NCBI GenBank assembly: GCA_030068145.1
Contig: JAPJBO010000109.1
Span: forward strand, 310,001 to 374,000
DNA from: Diplonema papillatum
Taxonomy: Eukaryota > Euglenozoa > Diplonemea > Diplonemida > Diplonemidae
Length of the DNA: 64,000 bases
Direction: 5' to 3'
Part shown: positions 1 through 10,199 of the stretch, one piece after another
Numbering within the stretch: position 1 is the stretch's first letter
How the letters are laid out: each line of letters begins with the position of its first letter
Position numbers and translations under genes: made by a program
Notes under the pieces: model-generated
What the model was told of the DNA's origin: nothing
The model's database searches: none
Seen by the model: only the letters and a program-made list of their open reading frames with translations

Positions 1-444
1 TAGCCACAAAGTACGTACAAAGTGTGGATGCAATCCGAGCTTCTGCCGCCCCTGCCTTTTGTTGGTGGTGTTGCCCCCGACGATCAACTGAAGAATATCT
101 TGATTTTGTATCTTCCACTGCCTGTACTAATTAAAGCACGGACGCTTGCCCCTGGGGGGTGTTTTTTTTCTTTTGCCCACCCGCAGCGACAGCAAGTGTC
201 AACCACCTCTTGAGGCGGTTGATTACCAGGTATCAAAGTAACCTTGTTGGAGGGAGAAGGGAGTCAGAAGAAACAGTGAAAGAAAAAGGAGAGAGGGTGT
301 TTGGGTGCGGGCGCGTATGCGGGGTGTGTGAGGTGAGAGGCCCAGGACCTGGGTTGACGTCGCAGTTACCCACTCCTGCTGGCCCCATGACGGTTCAACC
401 CGGCAGCGTACTGTTTGCCGACAAGGTGCTACCGGCCCCTCAGT
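1..444. other. Intergenic, unassigned
   Basis: No gene is recognised. Short open frames lack any family motif. The piece around 195-235 resembles the dispersed repeat with the core GAAGGCGGTTGATT that also lies at 6330-6400, 30868-30945 and 54757-54832. Confidence 0.4.
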
Positions 445-585
445 AGTAGTAGTAGTAGTAGTAGTTTGAACTTTTTATGCAGCAACTATCTGTGACGATA
501 GACGGGTAGTATGTGTCATCCTAATCCGGGAACAAGTCAGGGAGAAGAACTGGAGCAATCTTTACAAACAAACGAGTGACATAAA
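445..585 (+). repeat. TAG-microsatellite-headed dispersed repeat, copy 1
   Basis: A run of about eight TAG triplets is followed by a block containing GTGACGATAGACGG and GTGTCATCCTAATC and ending in ACAAACGAGTGACATAA. The same TAG head and tail recur at 55913-56015. Parts recur at 4886-4960 and 32647-32735. It has no coding capacity. The microsatellite at one end suggests a retroposed element tail or a favoured insertion site. Confidence 0.65.
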
Positions 586-1415
586 AGGTGGCCGCTTGAG
601 CGGCACCAATCCGAGCGCACACAGCAGCAGTGACGCGTCGGCAGCATTTGCTCTTCAGGATGGGGCTGCCGTCATGAGCGTCGACGGCTTGCGAGTGTCG
701 GCAGAGTTACTTGGGATCCCTTGCGGTTCTTTGTCTGGCAATGCTGGCGCATATGTAAAAAACTTCGAGTACAGCCCAATGTATCCTCTCTGGAGAAGCA
801 CGAAGTGAGGTGGGGGTGCTTGAAATGGTATGTGCTCAGCACACCGCACCTTGTCCTATCTGCACCGTGTGTTTCGGCCTTAGGGGGAAACCTTAGGGTG
901 CAAAACTTTCGCACCGAAGGTGATTATAAACCTTAGGGTGCAAAACTTTCGAAGGAGGGGTTTTCCCTGCGGCAGCACTGGTTCGCCTGTCCTTCGTTCT
1001 CAGTACTCATGCGCAGACGTGTTCCGGAAGGGTTTCCTTCAGTGCAACAGTACACCACTGTAACCGCTGAAAATAACCAGCTCGCCCGGGGTTCTTGGAC
1101 TGTTTATTTTCGGTAGTAGAAATGCGGCCTACAGGACCTTCGTGCCATCTTTTTTCCTTCGTGTGCTCCTGCTTTTTGCCTGTGTCTGCGTGTTCGTGCC
1201 CCCACAGGGTGTCAACAGAGTCTCCCCAACGCTTTTGACGGTCTTTTCGACCTCGACAACAAAAAGTTGCTAGGGAGGAAGAAGAACAAAAATAAACCTA
1301 GCTGGACCTCCAAGCTTCGCTCACAGTTCCCCCTTCTTGTTTGCTTGGAAAGGAAAACCTTTGGTGACGTCGCGCTTTTTTTCGGTTGAATCAGTTCTCA
1401 GGGGGAAAAAAAAGA
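586..1415. repeat. Mosaic of repeat fragments
   Basis: There is no gene. A fragment at about 709-767 (core TTGGGATCCCTTGCGG) matches the family seen intact at 22379-22678. A fragment at about 808-870 matches the family seen at 33226-33533. At 888-950 the block CCTTAGGGTGCAAAACTTTC occurs twice in tandem. The remainder to 1415 is unassigned. Confidence 0.5.
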
Positions 1416-2480
1416 AGAGAGAGAGAGAGAGAGACGAGTTAGAGTGCAGGGACCATCTCTCCGAGGAGTATCCGGTCGCCCCACTACTATCCCGTACTAC
1501 TACGGCGGGCGCAAGTCGTTGCGCCGTGGGCGCGGAGCGAGCCGTGGCCCTGTCAAAGATGATTGTTGCACCGATGGTGGCGCAGCCGGGGGCGTTCTGA
1601 CTGGCGGACGAGACCGCCTGGCAGGCGTGTGTTGGCACGTTGTTTCGCGGGCTCTCCTCCTTTTGGCAATAGCCCGCCCTATGGCGGCGGCTAGCATCTT
1701 GACAGAGAATCTCAACTCCCACTGAACATAGGGTACGTCGTGCGGATATTCAGGCACGGCATCGTTCCAGCTGTTACGGGCGCAAATTGTTTCCAGCTTG
1801 CCCAACATCCACTCGGTCTTCCGTCCAGCCGCAAAGCGTGGGCGGTGGGTACAACCCGGCATAGCCGGCGCACCAAAACAGCGGAGGGAACAGACCCCCT
1901 GCCGCCACTTCCCAGGGAAGGAGGCGACTCCTGAGTCGGCGCAGCACAGGTCGTTGATAGCTCGCATAAGGTACCCAATTTGCAGCCCCTTCTCGGCGAA
2001 GGTTCTCCCTGGGAAGAAGATGTTTTGTTGTGTTTGTGTTCTTGGGGAAGTAAAATGCCTGCCTGTGTGGGGCACCGGTGCTCGCGTGTTGCGAGGCTTC
2101 GTGCGGGTCTAATGATCTCGCGCTCATATGTATCCGTTTGTATTCTTCTACGAGCAGCGAGCAGGGGCGAGGGGGTGCGGGGTTCGCACGGCGGGCCGGT
2201 GAAGGGTGCTGGGGACGGTGCAGCACCACGCACCGCACCGGGGACGGGATCGTTGGTGCCGTCCTCCAGCACGTTCGACAGCACCCACGGGAACAGAGCA
2301 GCGGGCAGAAGCCTCGGCGAAGCGGTCGAGCCTGAACAGGACGTCCTGGTGCCCCGCCAGAGCCGCGTCGATGCCCAGCGGGTTCAGCAGCTCGACCACC
2401 GACTGCGCTCGAGTCCTGGCAATGACGAGTACATGTTTTGGCGCAAGAAATGCGTTGCAAAAACGTAACGGTCATGTGCT
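1416..2480 (-). mobile_element. Degenerate CT-tailed element with remnant ORF
   Basis: In minus orientation a broken coding region ends shortly before the block whose plus-strand form is CGAGTTAGAGTGCAGGGACC, which abuts a GA run (CT on the element strand). The same block beside GA runs occurs at 25453-25515, 38937-39235 and 58611-58680. The protein remnant near 1640-1735 (core VKMLAAAIGRAIAKRRRARE) matches the one at 39120-39230 (core IKVLAAAVGRAVVRKKRARS), so the element once encoded a protein. The reading frame shifts several times between 1640 and 2400, so this copy is dead. No known transposase or reverse transcriptase motif is recognised, and the family is unidentified. Confidence 0.5.
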
Positions 2481-2680
2481 GGGGCGGCGGGGGGGGGGGG
2501 GGGGGGGGCGGTCAAAAGTGCAGTCGTGACCAGAACAACTTTGCGTGAAAAATGCGCTGAAAAGTTTCTTCTGCTGGGCATGTGCTTGGCGCGCGGTCGA
2601 AAGGTGCCGTCATGACCATGACCAGGAAACATGCGTTGCAAACACGCACCGGTCATGTGCTGGGGGGTGCAGTCACTGAC
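2430..2680 (+). repeat. Diverged tandem duplication with poly-G tract
   Basis: Two related segments, about 2445-2490 and 2625-2670, share ATGCGTTGCAAA and CGGTCATGTGCTGGGG. A run of about 20 G lies near 2488-2510. No coding function is seen. Similar wording (CATGACTGG and related) is seen at 30178-30300. Confidence 0.45.
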
Positions 2681-2700
2681 GGCGCCTCTTCGACACGCAG

Positions 2701-2925
2701 AAATACTCGAGGGGCTGCCTTGTGCTTACTTCGAAGGAGGCTAGAGGGGGAAAACAATACAACTACAAAGTGGGTCTTTTTTGTTGAACGCTTACGCCCG
2801 CCACTGAAACCAGAATCACCTGTGTTTCATGTGGGCTACGGCACGTTTACCTTCCTTGATCTTTTGCAGCTGGCAGCCTCCTCAAGTATTTCCCACAAAG
2901 CAGGTGCTTGTACAAAAGAAAAAAC
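2701..2925 (+). repeat. 220 bp dispersed repeat (family R1), copy 1
   Basis: The repeat begins AAATACTCGAGG, contains ACTACAAAGTGGGTC and AACGCTTACGCCCGCCACT, and ends ACAAAGCAGGTGCTTGTAC followed by an A-rich stretch. Other near-full copies are at 13711-13930, 19506-19727 and 56570-56769. A partial copy is at 4994-5142, and pieces lie at 7027-7070 and 30425-30790. Length and A-rich 3' end suggest a SINE-like non-autonomous retroposon. No A or B box was convincingly identified. Confidence 0.75.
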
Positions 2926-4885
2926 TGCCCGCAAGGCTGCAAGGTCAAAGGCCCGGGGTCACTCTCCCTATACCTGAATGACCTGCCAGAAACTGGCCGA
3001 CGTACCGTGCGGGGGGAAGAAGTGTGAAAACGGGGGCTGGCATTCCATGTTGTTCTGCATGTGCGTGTGTGTTCCTTTTTAAGATGGATTGTGTCTGGCG
3101 CTCTCTCTCCCTTAGGGTTGCCGCCCGAGGGAACCAGTTGTGAGCCGAAACTCGACGCCGGTCTCTCCGGATTGCACCAGGAGAGAACTTCGCGGCGGAT
3201 CACAAAGCACCCCCGCCCTGCACGAGGCACGCGCCCAAGCCCCGTGCACGGCTACCGTAGTACCCTCCATGTTTGCACCTTCCTCGGATGCTATGGTCGG
3301 GGCTCAATGTAGTTGGGAAAACACGTTCCCCTTCCCCGCGTTCTGCGTGTGGGGTTGCCACCGGGCAACTGCCGCAGCAGCCGCAGATACGTCTTCCGCC
3401 CTAGGCTCACTATATGTTGTTCTGCATGTGCACACGAGCGATATTCGTTTTGCCTAGAGGCTTTTCAGGCTATTCTGCATGTGCTGCTAGCGATATTCGG
3501 GAGTCATCGTTTTCGTACGCCTTAACCATGGTCGGTGCGCAATTGGGAAGGGTTGGGTGGTGTCTTGCATTTCTATAGTCCCACAAGCAAGAACCCCGTC
3601 TATGTGGGGACGCCTGGGGCGATCATCGCTCAGTCGGCTCGCTCCGTGATGGCTGCACCCCTATCCTCTGACCTGACGTGGCTACACGCACGCAGGCATT
3701 TGTCAGACACACAGCTCTCTTCACCTACCCGGCTTGAAACACGAACCAAGGAACCGAACCCGTGCGAGCGGCAAACACACCTGCCGCACTGAACCGGAGA
3801 CGTGCCAATCCTTGAGGACGCAGCACAGCCCGATCCTGCTTTACTGGCAAGGTCAAGTACACTTGCTGGGCCCGAAAGATGGTGGACTAAGCCTGGATGA
3901 AGTCCTGGTGGATCGACGATCCGTGACTCGCAATCCGTGAAAATTCAGTTGTGGCGACAATTTCAGGAAAGTGCCGTGCATGCGTCCCGACCGAAGGATA
4001 GTTGCTGGCAAACCATTCGTGGCCGTGGAAGGGGATCGCTCAGTCGCGTATCTTGCGGCCTCGTCTTCTTGGGCTTTTGCAACATTTCGACCACCCCAAG
4101 ATCGGCCCGAAAACATGGTTTCTGGGGGGTATGGGTCCTATACCCCACATGCCCAGTATCTGACTATACCAGAAAACATCTGCCCAAACCCCCCCCCCCC
4201 CTTTTGGCATCGTACCATATATATTTATACCCGCCGCACAGCCATTCCACCTGTCCTCGTTCGGGGAGCATACATTCTGCTGTCGTCCTCGGGATGGGTA
4301 GAGTGGTGTTCTCAATGACGCTGCACGCGCGTCGGCTTCGTGCGCAAGCTCCAGCAGCTAAACCCGTACCCTTGAGCCTAGGATGTTGCAAGACGGTGCG
4401 GAGTGGCGGCATGCGCATCGATCGACGAAGAACGAACCACCAGAGAGATCAGCCCCCCCCCCCCCCCTCTGGACCCGAAAACGCAGCGGGAGGAAGGCGA
4501 AGGCCACAAGAGGAGACGCCAGCGGTGGGGGGCGAATGCGCTGTCTCCGAACCTGGCGGCGGCAAAAGCGGCGAGATCCGAAGGACGGAAAACAGGCGCG
4601 AACAGACAAAGAAACATAAAAGTTGGGGAGGGGGGGGGGCAGCTGTCGGTACGACCATGTGCCATGCATTTCGGAGGTGGGCGCTCGCACGAGAGAAGGG
4701 GGGGCGGGTGAAAACGAATACACGGTGAGATCCAGCCTCAGAAGCTGGAGGTAAAGAGGGTGTGCCCGAGTCACACCCGAAAAGCGGGTGACGCGAGAAA
4801 ATTCACACGTTGTGACCTGTTGTTCATAACTCTTCTGCTTTAACTCCAGCTGCTGAGGCTGAACTCCACCATTTAGTAGATGGCT
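2926..4885. other. Intergenic, unassigned
   Basis: This is about 2 kb with no recognisable gene on either strand. The open frames are short, rich in Arg/Pro, unlike known domains and interrupted in all frames. Poly-C runs occur at about 4190-4200 and 4449-4466 and a poly-G run near 4630-4638. The phrase TGTTCTGCATGTGC recurs near 3050, 3419 and 3474. Confidence 0.5.
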
Positions 4886-4960
4886 TGGTAGTAGTAATAG
4901 TCCGAGCTTTGAAAAGTTACATTAATGCGTGACGATAGACGGCACGGCAGGAGTATGCCG
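4886..4960 (+). repeat. Partial copy of TAG-headed repeat
   Basis: GTAGTAGTAATAG followed by CGTGACGATAGACGGCACGG matches the repeat at 445-585 in diverged form. Confidence 0.45.
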
Positions 4961-4993
4961 TTGCAAGTCTGGAAGAACGGAGCTTTTTGCTCC

Positions 4994-5142
4994 AGTGGGT
5001 CTTTTATTCGTTGAACGCTGACGCCCGCCACTGAACCCAGATTTACCAGTGTTTCGTGTGGGCTACAGTATTTACCTCCTTTGAGATTTCGCAACTGGCA
5101 GCACGCCATTCAAGTATTCCCTACGAAGCAGGTGCTTATACA
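4994..5142 (+). repeat. Family R1, 5'-truncated copy
   Basis: This copy starts inside the family at AGTGGGTCTTTT and runs to AAGCAGGTGCTTATAC. The first 60-70 bp of the family are missing, as expected for 5' truncation during retroposition. Confidence 0.7.
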
Positions 5143-5760
5143 CGTAAGCGAAGACAACACATCGAAAACCAGGTGTGCACTGTAGCCGTCGATAATATTC
5201 TCCTCCTTGGTGTGCGTCTCGTGCTGCAACTAGCTCCAGTCTCAGTGCCGCTGCGTAAAAGGGTAAGTAGAAAACGAACCAACTGTTAATCTTCGTGTGT
5301 TTGCCACATTTCCATGCAAGAGCGTGAGCGGTTGTGTGATGGAGCGAGAGGCCCTGTTTCACAGTATATCATTATCCGGTTAATATTAATCTTCTAAGAC
5401 TAGCGTCTTATACGACAAAAAAAAAGGTACAACAATTCGCTTCCCCGCCCTCTGGGTTTGTCTTGTTCTTTTGCTGTTCGTTGTCGACAACCTTTTCATG
5501 GTTTGATAATAAAAAAAAAAGGGAGAAAAAGCAGGCGGCGGAGGAGAAGGGTCAGGCATCGAAACAAAGAGGCGAGCGGAAGTGGTCCTGATTTGCGTTC
5601 GCTGAGAAGTGATGCTCAGAAAATGCGAGGGAGTGGGGAAGGGGTGATTCCCCAAACACCGGCACAGGGCAGCGAGAACAACGTCGAAGCAACACTAACG
5701 CACGGAAACAGCCTCCTTCCCTTCGATTCCTTGCGAGTTTCAGGCTGTTTTGGTGATGTT
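5143..5760. other. Intergenic, unassigned
   Basis: No gene or well-supported repeat was recognised. Poly-A runs occur at about 5416-5424 and 5510-5520. Confidence 0.4.
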
Positions 5761-5761
5761 T

Positions 5762-5875
5762 TTTTGTGTTTCCGACGATCCCGTGGGACGTACAGATTGG
5801 TGTCTTTCGACCTTTTCTTTAGAGTGAAAGTTCGCTTGAAACTCCGGGGTTTTAAAGTCTCCGGGTGACCGGGTC
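5762..5875 (+). repeat. Stem-loop repeat followed by tRNA-like repeat block
   Basis: The first part, TTTCCGACGATCCCGTGGGA then CGTACAGATTGG, can fold with TCCC pairing GGGA. Versions of this block occur near 18852-18885, 37995-38015, 41852-41890, 43020-43060, 54328-54360 and 59418-59455. The second part runs from TTTAGAGTGAAAGTTCGC to CTCCGGGTGACC and recurs nearly identically at 36262-36314 and 51311-51361. In it CTCCGGGG and GTCTCCGG can form a hairpin like a T-arm. This could be a SINE head or an ncRNA-derived repeat. Confidence 0.5.
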
Positions 5876-6660
5876 TTGGTTTTGTGAGGTTCAGCTACAT
5901 GGCAGCCGGTGGGCGGGGGGGCTGGGATAAGAAGCTTTACTGTGTGCAACTCCCCTCCCGAAAAACTGTACTGTTCGGGCGGTCTTATTTCGCAGACTCA
6001 TGCTCTTTATGCGGCATGATATCGGGACTTGTATCTTTCGTGGCACAAGTAGTGCAGTTTAGTGGTCTAGCTTGGTTTGCCGTTTATCTTTCTTGCTAGC
6101 AAGCACACGGGTGCGAGGTTTGAGGGCAGCAACGCGGCCGGTCCGAAATAAGCCCGAGGTAAGAAGTTTCTACTGTATCAGGCTAGACTTTAACTCATGC
6201 TTGAGCCGGGATGCCCAGCCTTTCCGCTGGGCTCTTGGTAGCAGACCCGCTCACATACACTTCTCCTAACGGTGGCGTTGCGCGCTGCGAAGTCATCCAT
6301 TTTTTTTTTTTTTTTCCCGACGACAACTCGTGTCAGACTAGCCTACCCGAAGGCAGTTGATTTCTTTAGGCAAGGTTTCTCTGCCGGCGGAAGTTGCTTG
6401 GGTTAGCGTTATCTTTTTTTTTTTTTTAGTCACATGCGTGAGGAAACTGAACCGCCCAAGTAGGACCTTCTGATCACGATCATTTGCCAAATTTGCCACC
6501 TGAAACCACGTCCAGGATTTGGGCTGGCTTAGGGTAGTGCGGTCAACGAAAAACTCTAGTTTCCCTTTTCTACTTTCTCCTACTCTCGCGGTGTACTGGT
6601 TTTTCTTCGTAAGTGTGGGCCTCTGTCTTCTTGTTGTGTGATAACCAATCGCGAATCTAA
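5876..6660. repeat. Intergenic with two diverged repeats
   Basis: 6330-6400 (core CTACCCGAAGGCAGTTGATT) matches 30868-30945 and 54757-54832. 6478-6600 is an inverted copy of 33545-33680, sharing CCAGGATTTGGGCT and AACTCTAGTTTCCC. Poly-T runs lie at 6299-6315 and 6413-6427. There is no gene. Confidence 0.5.
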
Positions 6661-6970
6661 AAGAAAGTTGAAGTATTGCCGGCCATTTTGATGCAAAGCA
6701 AACCTCCTGGTTCTTGCGGGAACACACATGTGTGTGTGTGTCAAATTGACCGTGTGAGGCACACACCTGCGGTCATCACGGGCTGAACACCTTGCAGCTC
6801 CCCCCGTTCAGGTTGCACGTCTGCCGGCACTGCGCGTAGTAGATGGTCTGCTCGAAGCACGTGAACCCCCCCCCTCGCAGCAGTGGTTGGTCAGGCAGTT
6901 GCCCAACTGCGGGACCACGTCGGCACCGCAGCTCGACGGCAGCGGCGGCGGCGGCGCGGTCGCCGTTGGA
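6661..6970 (-). pseudogene. Decayed duplicate of the cellulase 3' end
   Basis: This segment is a near copy of 7077-7378, which carries the 3' flank, the stop and the last Cys module of the adjacent GH5 gene. The copies are offset by about 416 bp in the same orientation. It contains the reverse complement of the terminal CBM1-like module (Gln-Trp-Gly-Asn-Cys to Tyr-Ala-Gln-Cys region). The C-run near 6867-6876 has extra bases relative to the gene, and other substitutions change the Asn-Cys and Val-Pro region, so the frame is broken. It is a tandem partial duplication with no start codon and is probably not translated. A 3' tail of the duplicated unit could instead have been a read-through module before frameshift. 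Confidence 0.85.
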
Positions 6971-7188
6971 GTAAACGCGTTCAGTAAACGCGTTTACTAA
7001 GCGTTTACTGCAGTCACTGGGCTAGAGGGGAATAATCAGTACAACTGCAAAGTGGCTTACGCCGGTGCTTAGACTAAGAAAGTTGAAGTGTTGCCGGCCA
7101 TTTTGATGCAAAGCAAACCTCCTGGTTCTTGCGGGAACACACATGTGTGTGTGTCAAATTGACCGTGTGAGGCACACACCTGCGGTCA
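6971..7188. other. 3' flank of the GH5 gene
   Basis: GTAAACGCG and CGCGTTTAC form a short inverted repeat at about 6971-7005. A fragment of family R1 (CAAAGTGGCTTACGCC) lies at about 7027-7070. From 7077 the sequence is the parent of the duplicate at 6661. Confidence 0.5.
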
Positions 7189-9912
7189 TCACGGGCTGAA
7201 CACCTTGCAGCTCCACCCGTTCAGGCTGCACGTCTGCCGGCACTGCGCGTAGTAGATGGTCTGCTCGAAGCACGTGAACCCCCCCTCGCAGCAGTGGTTG
7301 GTCAGGCAGTTGCCCCACTGCGGGACCGCATTTGCGCCGCAGCTCGACGGCAGCGGCGGCGGCGGCGCGGTCGCCGGCGCGCCGCAGGCCCAGCCTACCG
7401 GGCAATCGCGGCGGCACTGCGAGTAGTGGACGGACTGGTGCCGGCAAGACGTGCCGGAGACGCAGCAGTTTTCGTCGTGCATGCACGAAGCCCACTCCGA
7501 GCACGACCCTGACGGCGTGTTGGCCGGCCGCGGCGTGTACACCTGCGGCGGCCTTGGCGTGGGCGGGGGCCACGTGCGAGGGCTGGGCGTCACCGGGGGT
7601 GGCAGGATCACCGGCGGAGCCAGCGTCGTCGTCCCGTCCAGCTCCCTGCAGTTGAACGGCGGCAAGCACGACGTCATGCACATGCCCCGGTTGTTCATGA
7701 AGATGTCGAAGCACGCCAACCCGCCGCAGCAGTCGGCCGTCCGCGAGCACTCCTCCTGCCCGGCCGCGCAATTCGCCGGCGGCGGCGACTCCCCGATGAC
7801 GTCGCAAGACCAAGGCGCCCCGCACGTCGTCATGCACATGCCCTTCCCGTTGGCCATGATGTCGTAACACTCGCCCGCGCAGCACTCCCCCTTCGCTGTG
7901 CACGGGTGTTGGTCCGCCGTGCAGGTCGGCGCCGCCCCGAGCACGTTGCAAGACCACGGCGCGGCGCACGAGTCCATGCACATGCCCTGCCCATTGGCCA
8001 TGATGTCGTAGCACTTCCCCGTGCAGCATCCCCCGGCCGCTGTGCACGGCTGCTGGTCCGCGATGCAGCTCGACGGTGGAGGCAGCGGCGCCGGCGGCGG
8101 AGAAGCTGGCATCGGCACTCCGATGAGCGTGCAGTCCCACGGCGCCGCGCACGAGCTCATGCACATGCCGACGGTAGGCTGCCCGGCGCTGAGGCGGCGG
8201 CACAGGAACCCTGAGCAGCACTCTCCGGGGCCAGCGCACTGCTCCATGTCCTTCGTGCACGTCGGGGCAGGCGGCGGCGACGCCGGCGGCCCGCTGCCGA
8301 GGATAGTGCAGTCCCACGGCGCCGCGCAAGACGTCATGCACATGTGGTCGGGCGCCGCAGCGAACAGCCGGCGGCACTGCCCGGCGCAGCAGGGCTTGCT
8401 CCCGTCGCACTTTTCGGTCTCCGCCACGCACTGGTTCGTTGGCGGCGGCGTCGCCGGCGCACCGCCGAACAGCGTGCAGTCCCACGGCGCAGAGCACGAC
8501 GTCATGCACATGTGGTCCGCCGCCCCGGCAAACAGCCGGCGGCACTGCCCGGCGCAGCAGGGCTTGCTCCCGTCGCACTTATCGGTGTCTGTCACGCACT
8601 GGTTCGTCGGCGGAGGCACCGGCGCCCCGCCGCCGAGCACCGTGCAGTCCCACATCGACGGCACGCAGGCCTCCATGCACATGTGGTCTCCGAGGTTCGG
8701 GTACAGCTTGCGGCACTCCCCGCTGCAGCACGGCACCGACCCGTCGCACCGCAGCGTGTCCGCTACACACGCCGCCGGCGGCGGCGTGGCGGGAACGGGC
8801 CCTGGCCCTGGCGGGGGAGTCTGCTGCGGGGGGGGCGTCGGAGCCGGGATGACAGGCGTCGGCGGCGGCACGGGCGGCGAGCCGGTGCAGACCTTCGCCT
8901 TCGACTTGATGTAGCTCTTCAGGAAGAGCCCCGCGCAGCTGACGGAGTCCCAGCTCGAGGTCCCGCACGAGTCCTCGGTGAGGGCGGCGGAGATCTCGTT
9001 CTTGTCCGCGTAGCTCCACATGCTGAACGCAATGTTCCGGTCGATGAACAGGTCGAGGAACTTCTTCGCGTTGTCCAAAAACGGACCGCCGTCGCCAGAC
9101 GACTCCGAAACTCCCCACTCGGTCGCGAAGATGGGCACCCGCTTCGACTCGGTGTCGATTCTGTCGTACAAAAACATATGCGTGCCGGCGTAAAAGTGGA
9201 ACGTGTACATAACGTTGTCCGGCTTCGCCACCGGGTTGGCCCTGACCTGATCGACGCCTTGGCTCCAGTCGGTGGTGCCGACGATAATCAGCGCGTTGTC
9301 GTCGTGGTTCCGAATGATCGGGATGATCTTGTCCGCGTACTGCTTGATGGTCGACCACTGCACGCCGTTGGGCTCGTTGCAGATCTCGTAGATCACGTGC
9401 TTCTCGTCCTTGTACTCCTTCGCGATCTCCTCCCAGAAGGCGGGGGCTTCGCTGTACTCCGTCGCGCTCGGGTTCCCGGGGGAGAGCATGTGCCAGTCGA
9501 TGATGACGTAGATTCCGAGCTCTTTCGTCCACTGAACGATGTCCTTCAAAAGGTCCTTCACTTCGGGCGATCCGTCAGAGTACCCGTCCTCCGTGACGTA
9601 CATCGCGGCCCGGAAGAGGTTGATCCCCCAGTTCTCGACGAGGAACTGGATGGAGTCCTTCGTGTAGCACTGCGGAAACCACTGCAGGCCGTGCGAGCTG
9701 ATGCCCATGAGCTGGACAAGCTCCCCATTCTCGCCGACGATCTGCACGTCGTTCGCCCCGCCGAGGCTCAGCTGCCCGTGGCACGAGGAAAAGCCGGTGT
9801 TGTCGACGGCGGCGATGTTCTTGTCCATCCCGCTGGGGAACGACGCGCACTGCTGCCCTGCGGCCAGGGTCGCCGCCGCGCTCAGCGCGAGGCAATGCAT
9901 AAAGCTGTTCAT
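7189..9912 (-). CDS. Secreted GH5 endoglucanase with nine Cys-rich modules
   Basis: The 907-residue protein is predicted to hydrolyse beta-1,4-glucan outside the cell. Residues 1-19 are a signal peptide. Residues about 40-345 are a glycoside hydrolase family 5 barrel of the bacterial endoglucanase type. It has Arg101, IIDWH at 137-141, YEICNEPNG with acid/base Glu180, FHFYAGTH with His239/Tyr241, FATEWG with nucleophile Glu265, and MWSYAD with Trp299, so the invariant set looks complete. A Pro-rich linker (about 346-380) leads to nine Cys modules. The first seven share a pattern of paired Cys with ending motifs like MCMxSCAAPWDC. The last two resemble fungal CBM1 (QWGNC, YYAQCR). An ATG seven codons upstream (9933) is in frame, but the start at 9912 puts the hydrophobic signal at the N-terminus. 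The gene is uninterrupted by introns. A decayed copy of its 3' end follows at 6661-6970. Confidence 0.92.
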   Translation of the reverse strand: MNSFMHCLALSAAATLAAGQQCASFPSGMDKNIAAVDNTGFSSCHGQLSLGGANDVQIVGENGELVQLMGISSHGLQWFPQCYTKDSIQFLVENWGINLFRAAMYVTEDGYSDGSPEVKDLLKDIVQWTKELGIYVIIDWHMLSPGNPSATEYSEAPAFWEEIAKEYKDEKHVIYEICNEPNGVQWSTIKQYADKIIPIIRNHDDNALIIVGTTDWSQGVDQVRANPVAKPDNVMYTFHFYAGTHMFLYDRIDTESKRVPIFATEWGVSESSGDGGPFLDNAKKFLDLFIDRNIAFSMWSYADKNEISAALTEDSCGTSSWDSVSCAGLFLKSYIKSKAKVCTGSPPVPPPTPVIPAPTPPPQQTPPPGPGPVPATPPPAACVADTLRCDGSVPCCSGECRKLYPNLGDHMCMEACVPSMWDCTVLGGGAPVPPPTNQCVTDTDKCDGSKPCCAGQCRRLFAGAADHMCMTSCSAPWDCTLFGGAPATPPPTNQCVAETEKCDGSKPCCAGQCRRLFAAAPDHMCMTSCAAPWDCTILGSGPPASPPPAPTCTKDMEQCAGPGECCSGFLCRRLSAGQPTVGMCMSSCAAPWDCTLIGVPMPASPPPAPLPPPSSCIADQQPCTAAGGCCTGKCYDIMANGQGMCMDSCAAPWSCNVLGAAPTCTADQHPCTAKGECCAGECYDIMANGKGMCMTTCGAPWSCDVIGESPPPANCAAGQEECSRTADCCGGLACFDIFMNNRGMCMTSCLPPFNCRELDGTTTLAPPVILPPPVTPSPRTWPPPTPRPPQVYTPRPANTPSGSCSEWASCMHDENCCVSGTSCRHQSVHYSQCRRDCPVGWACGAPATAPPPPLPSSCGANAVPQWGNCLTNHCCEGGFTCFEQTIYYAQCRQTCSLNGWSCKVFSP

Positions 9913-10199
9913 CTTTGAACCCCTTTTCCACACTTTTCTTTCTTCTTTCTTCTCAAGGTCCCCACGGGGCTGGTTTTGCGGCTACCTGCTGAGTGAAACC
10001 GATGTTCAGCTTGAGATCCAGATGGTGCAAGCAATAAAGGCGCACTGTTCAAAGGGCTCCTGTTACTGTTACTTGTCCGTTGGCGAACAACACTCTGGAT
10101 CCTGGGTGACTCCTCTCCGAAGGGTGGGGCGGAATCATTCGGGAGACGGTAGAGCGTGGGAGGCTATCACGTCCGGCGCTCGGCGACTACGTCTTTCCA
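9913..10199. other. 5' flank of the GH5 gene
   Basis: On the gene strand the 40 bases before the start are purine-rich (AGAAAGAAGAAAGAAAAG), which may be a leader. No promoter element is recognised. Confidence 0.35.

Noticed and set aside
888-955. Telomere-like CCTTAGGG motifs
   Set aside because: Only two isolated motifs in a short duplication, not a telomeric array.
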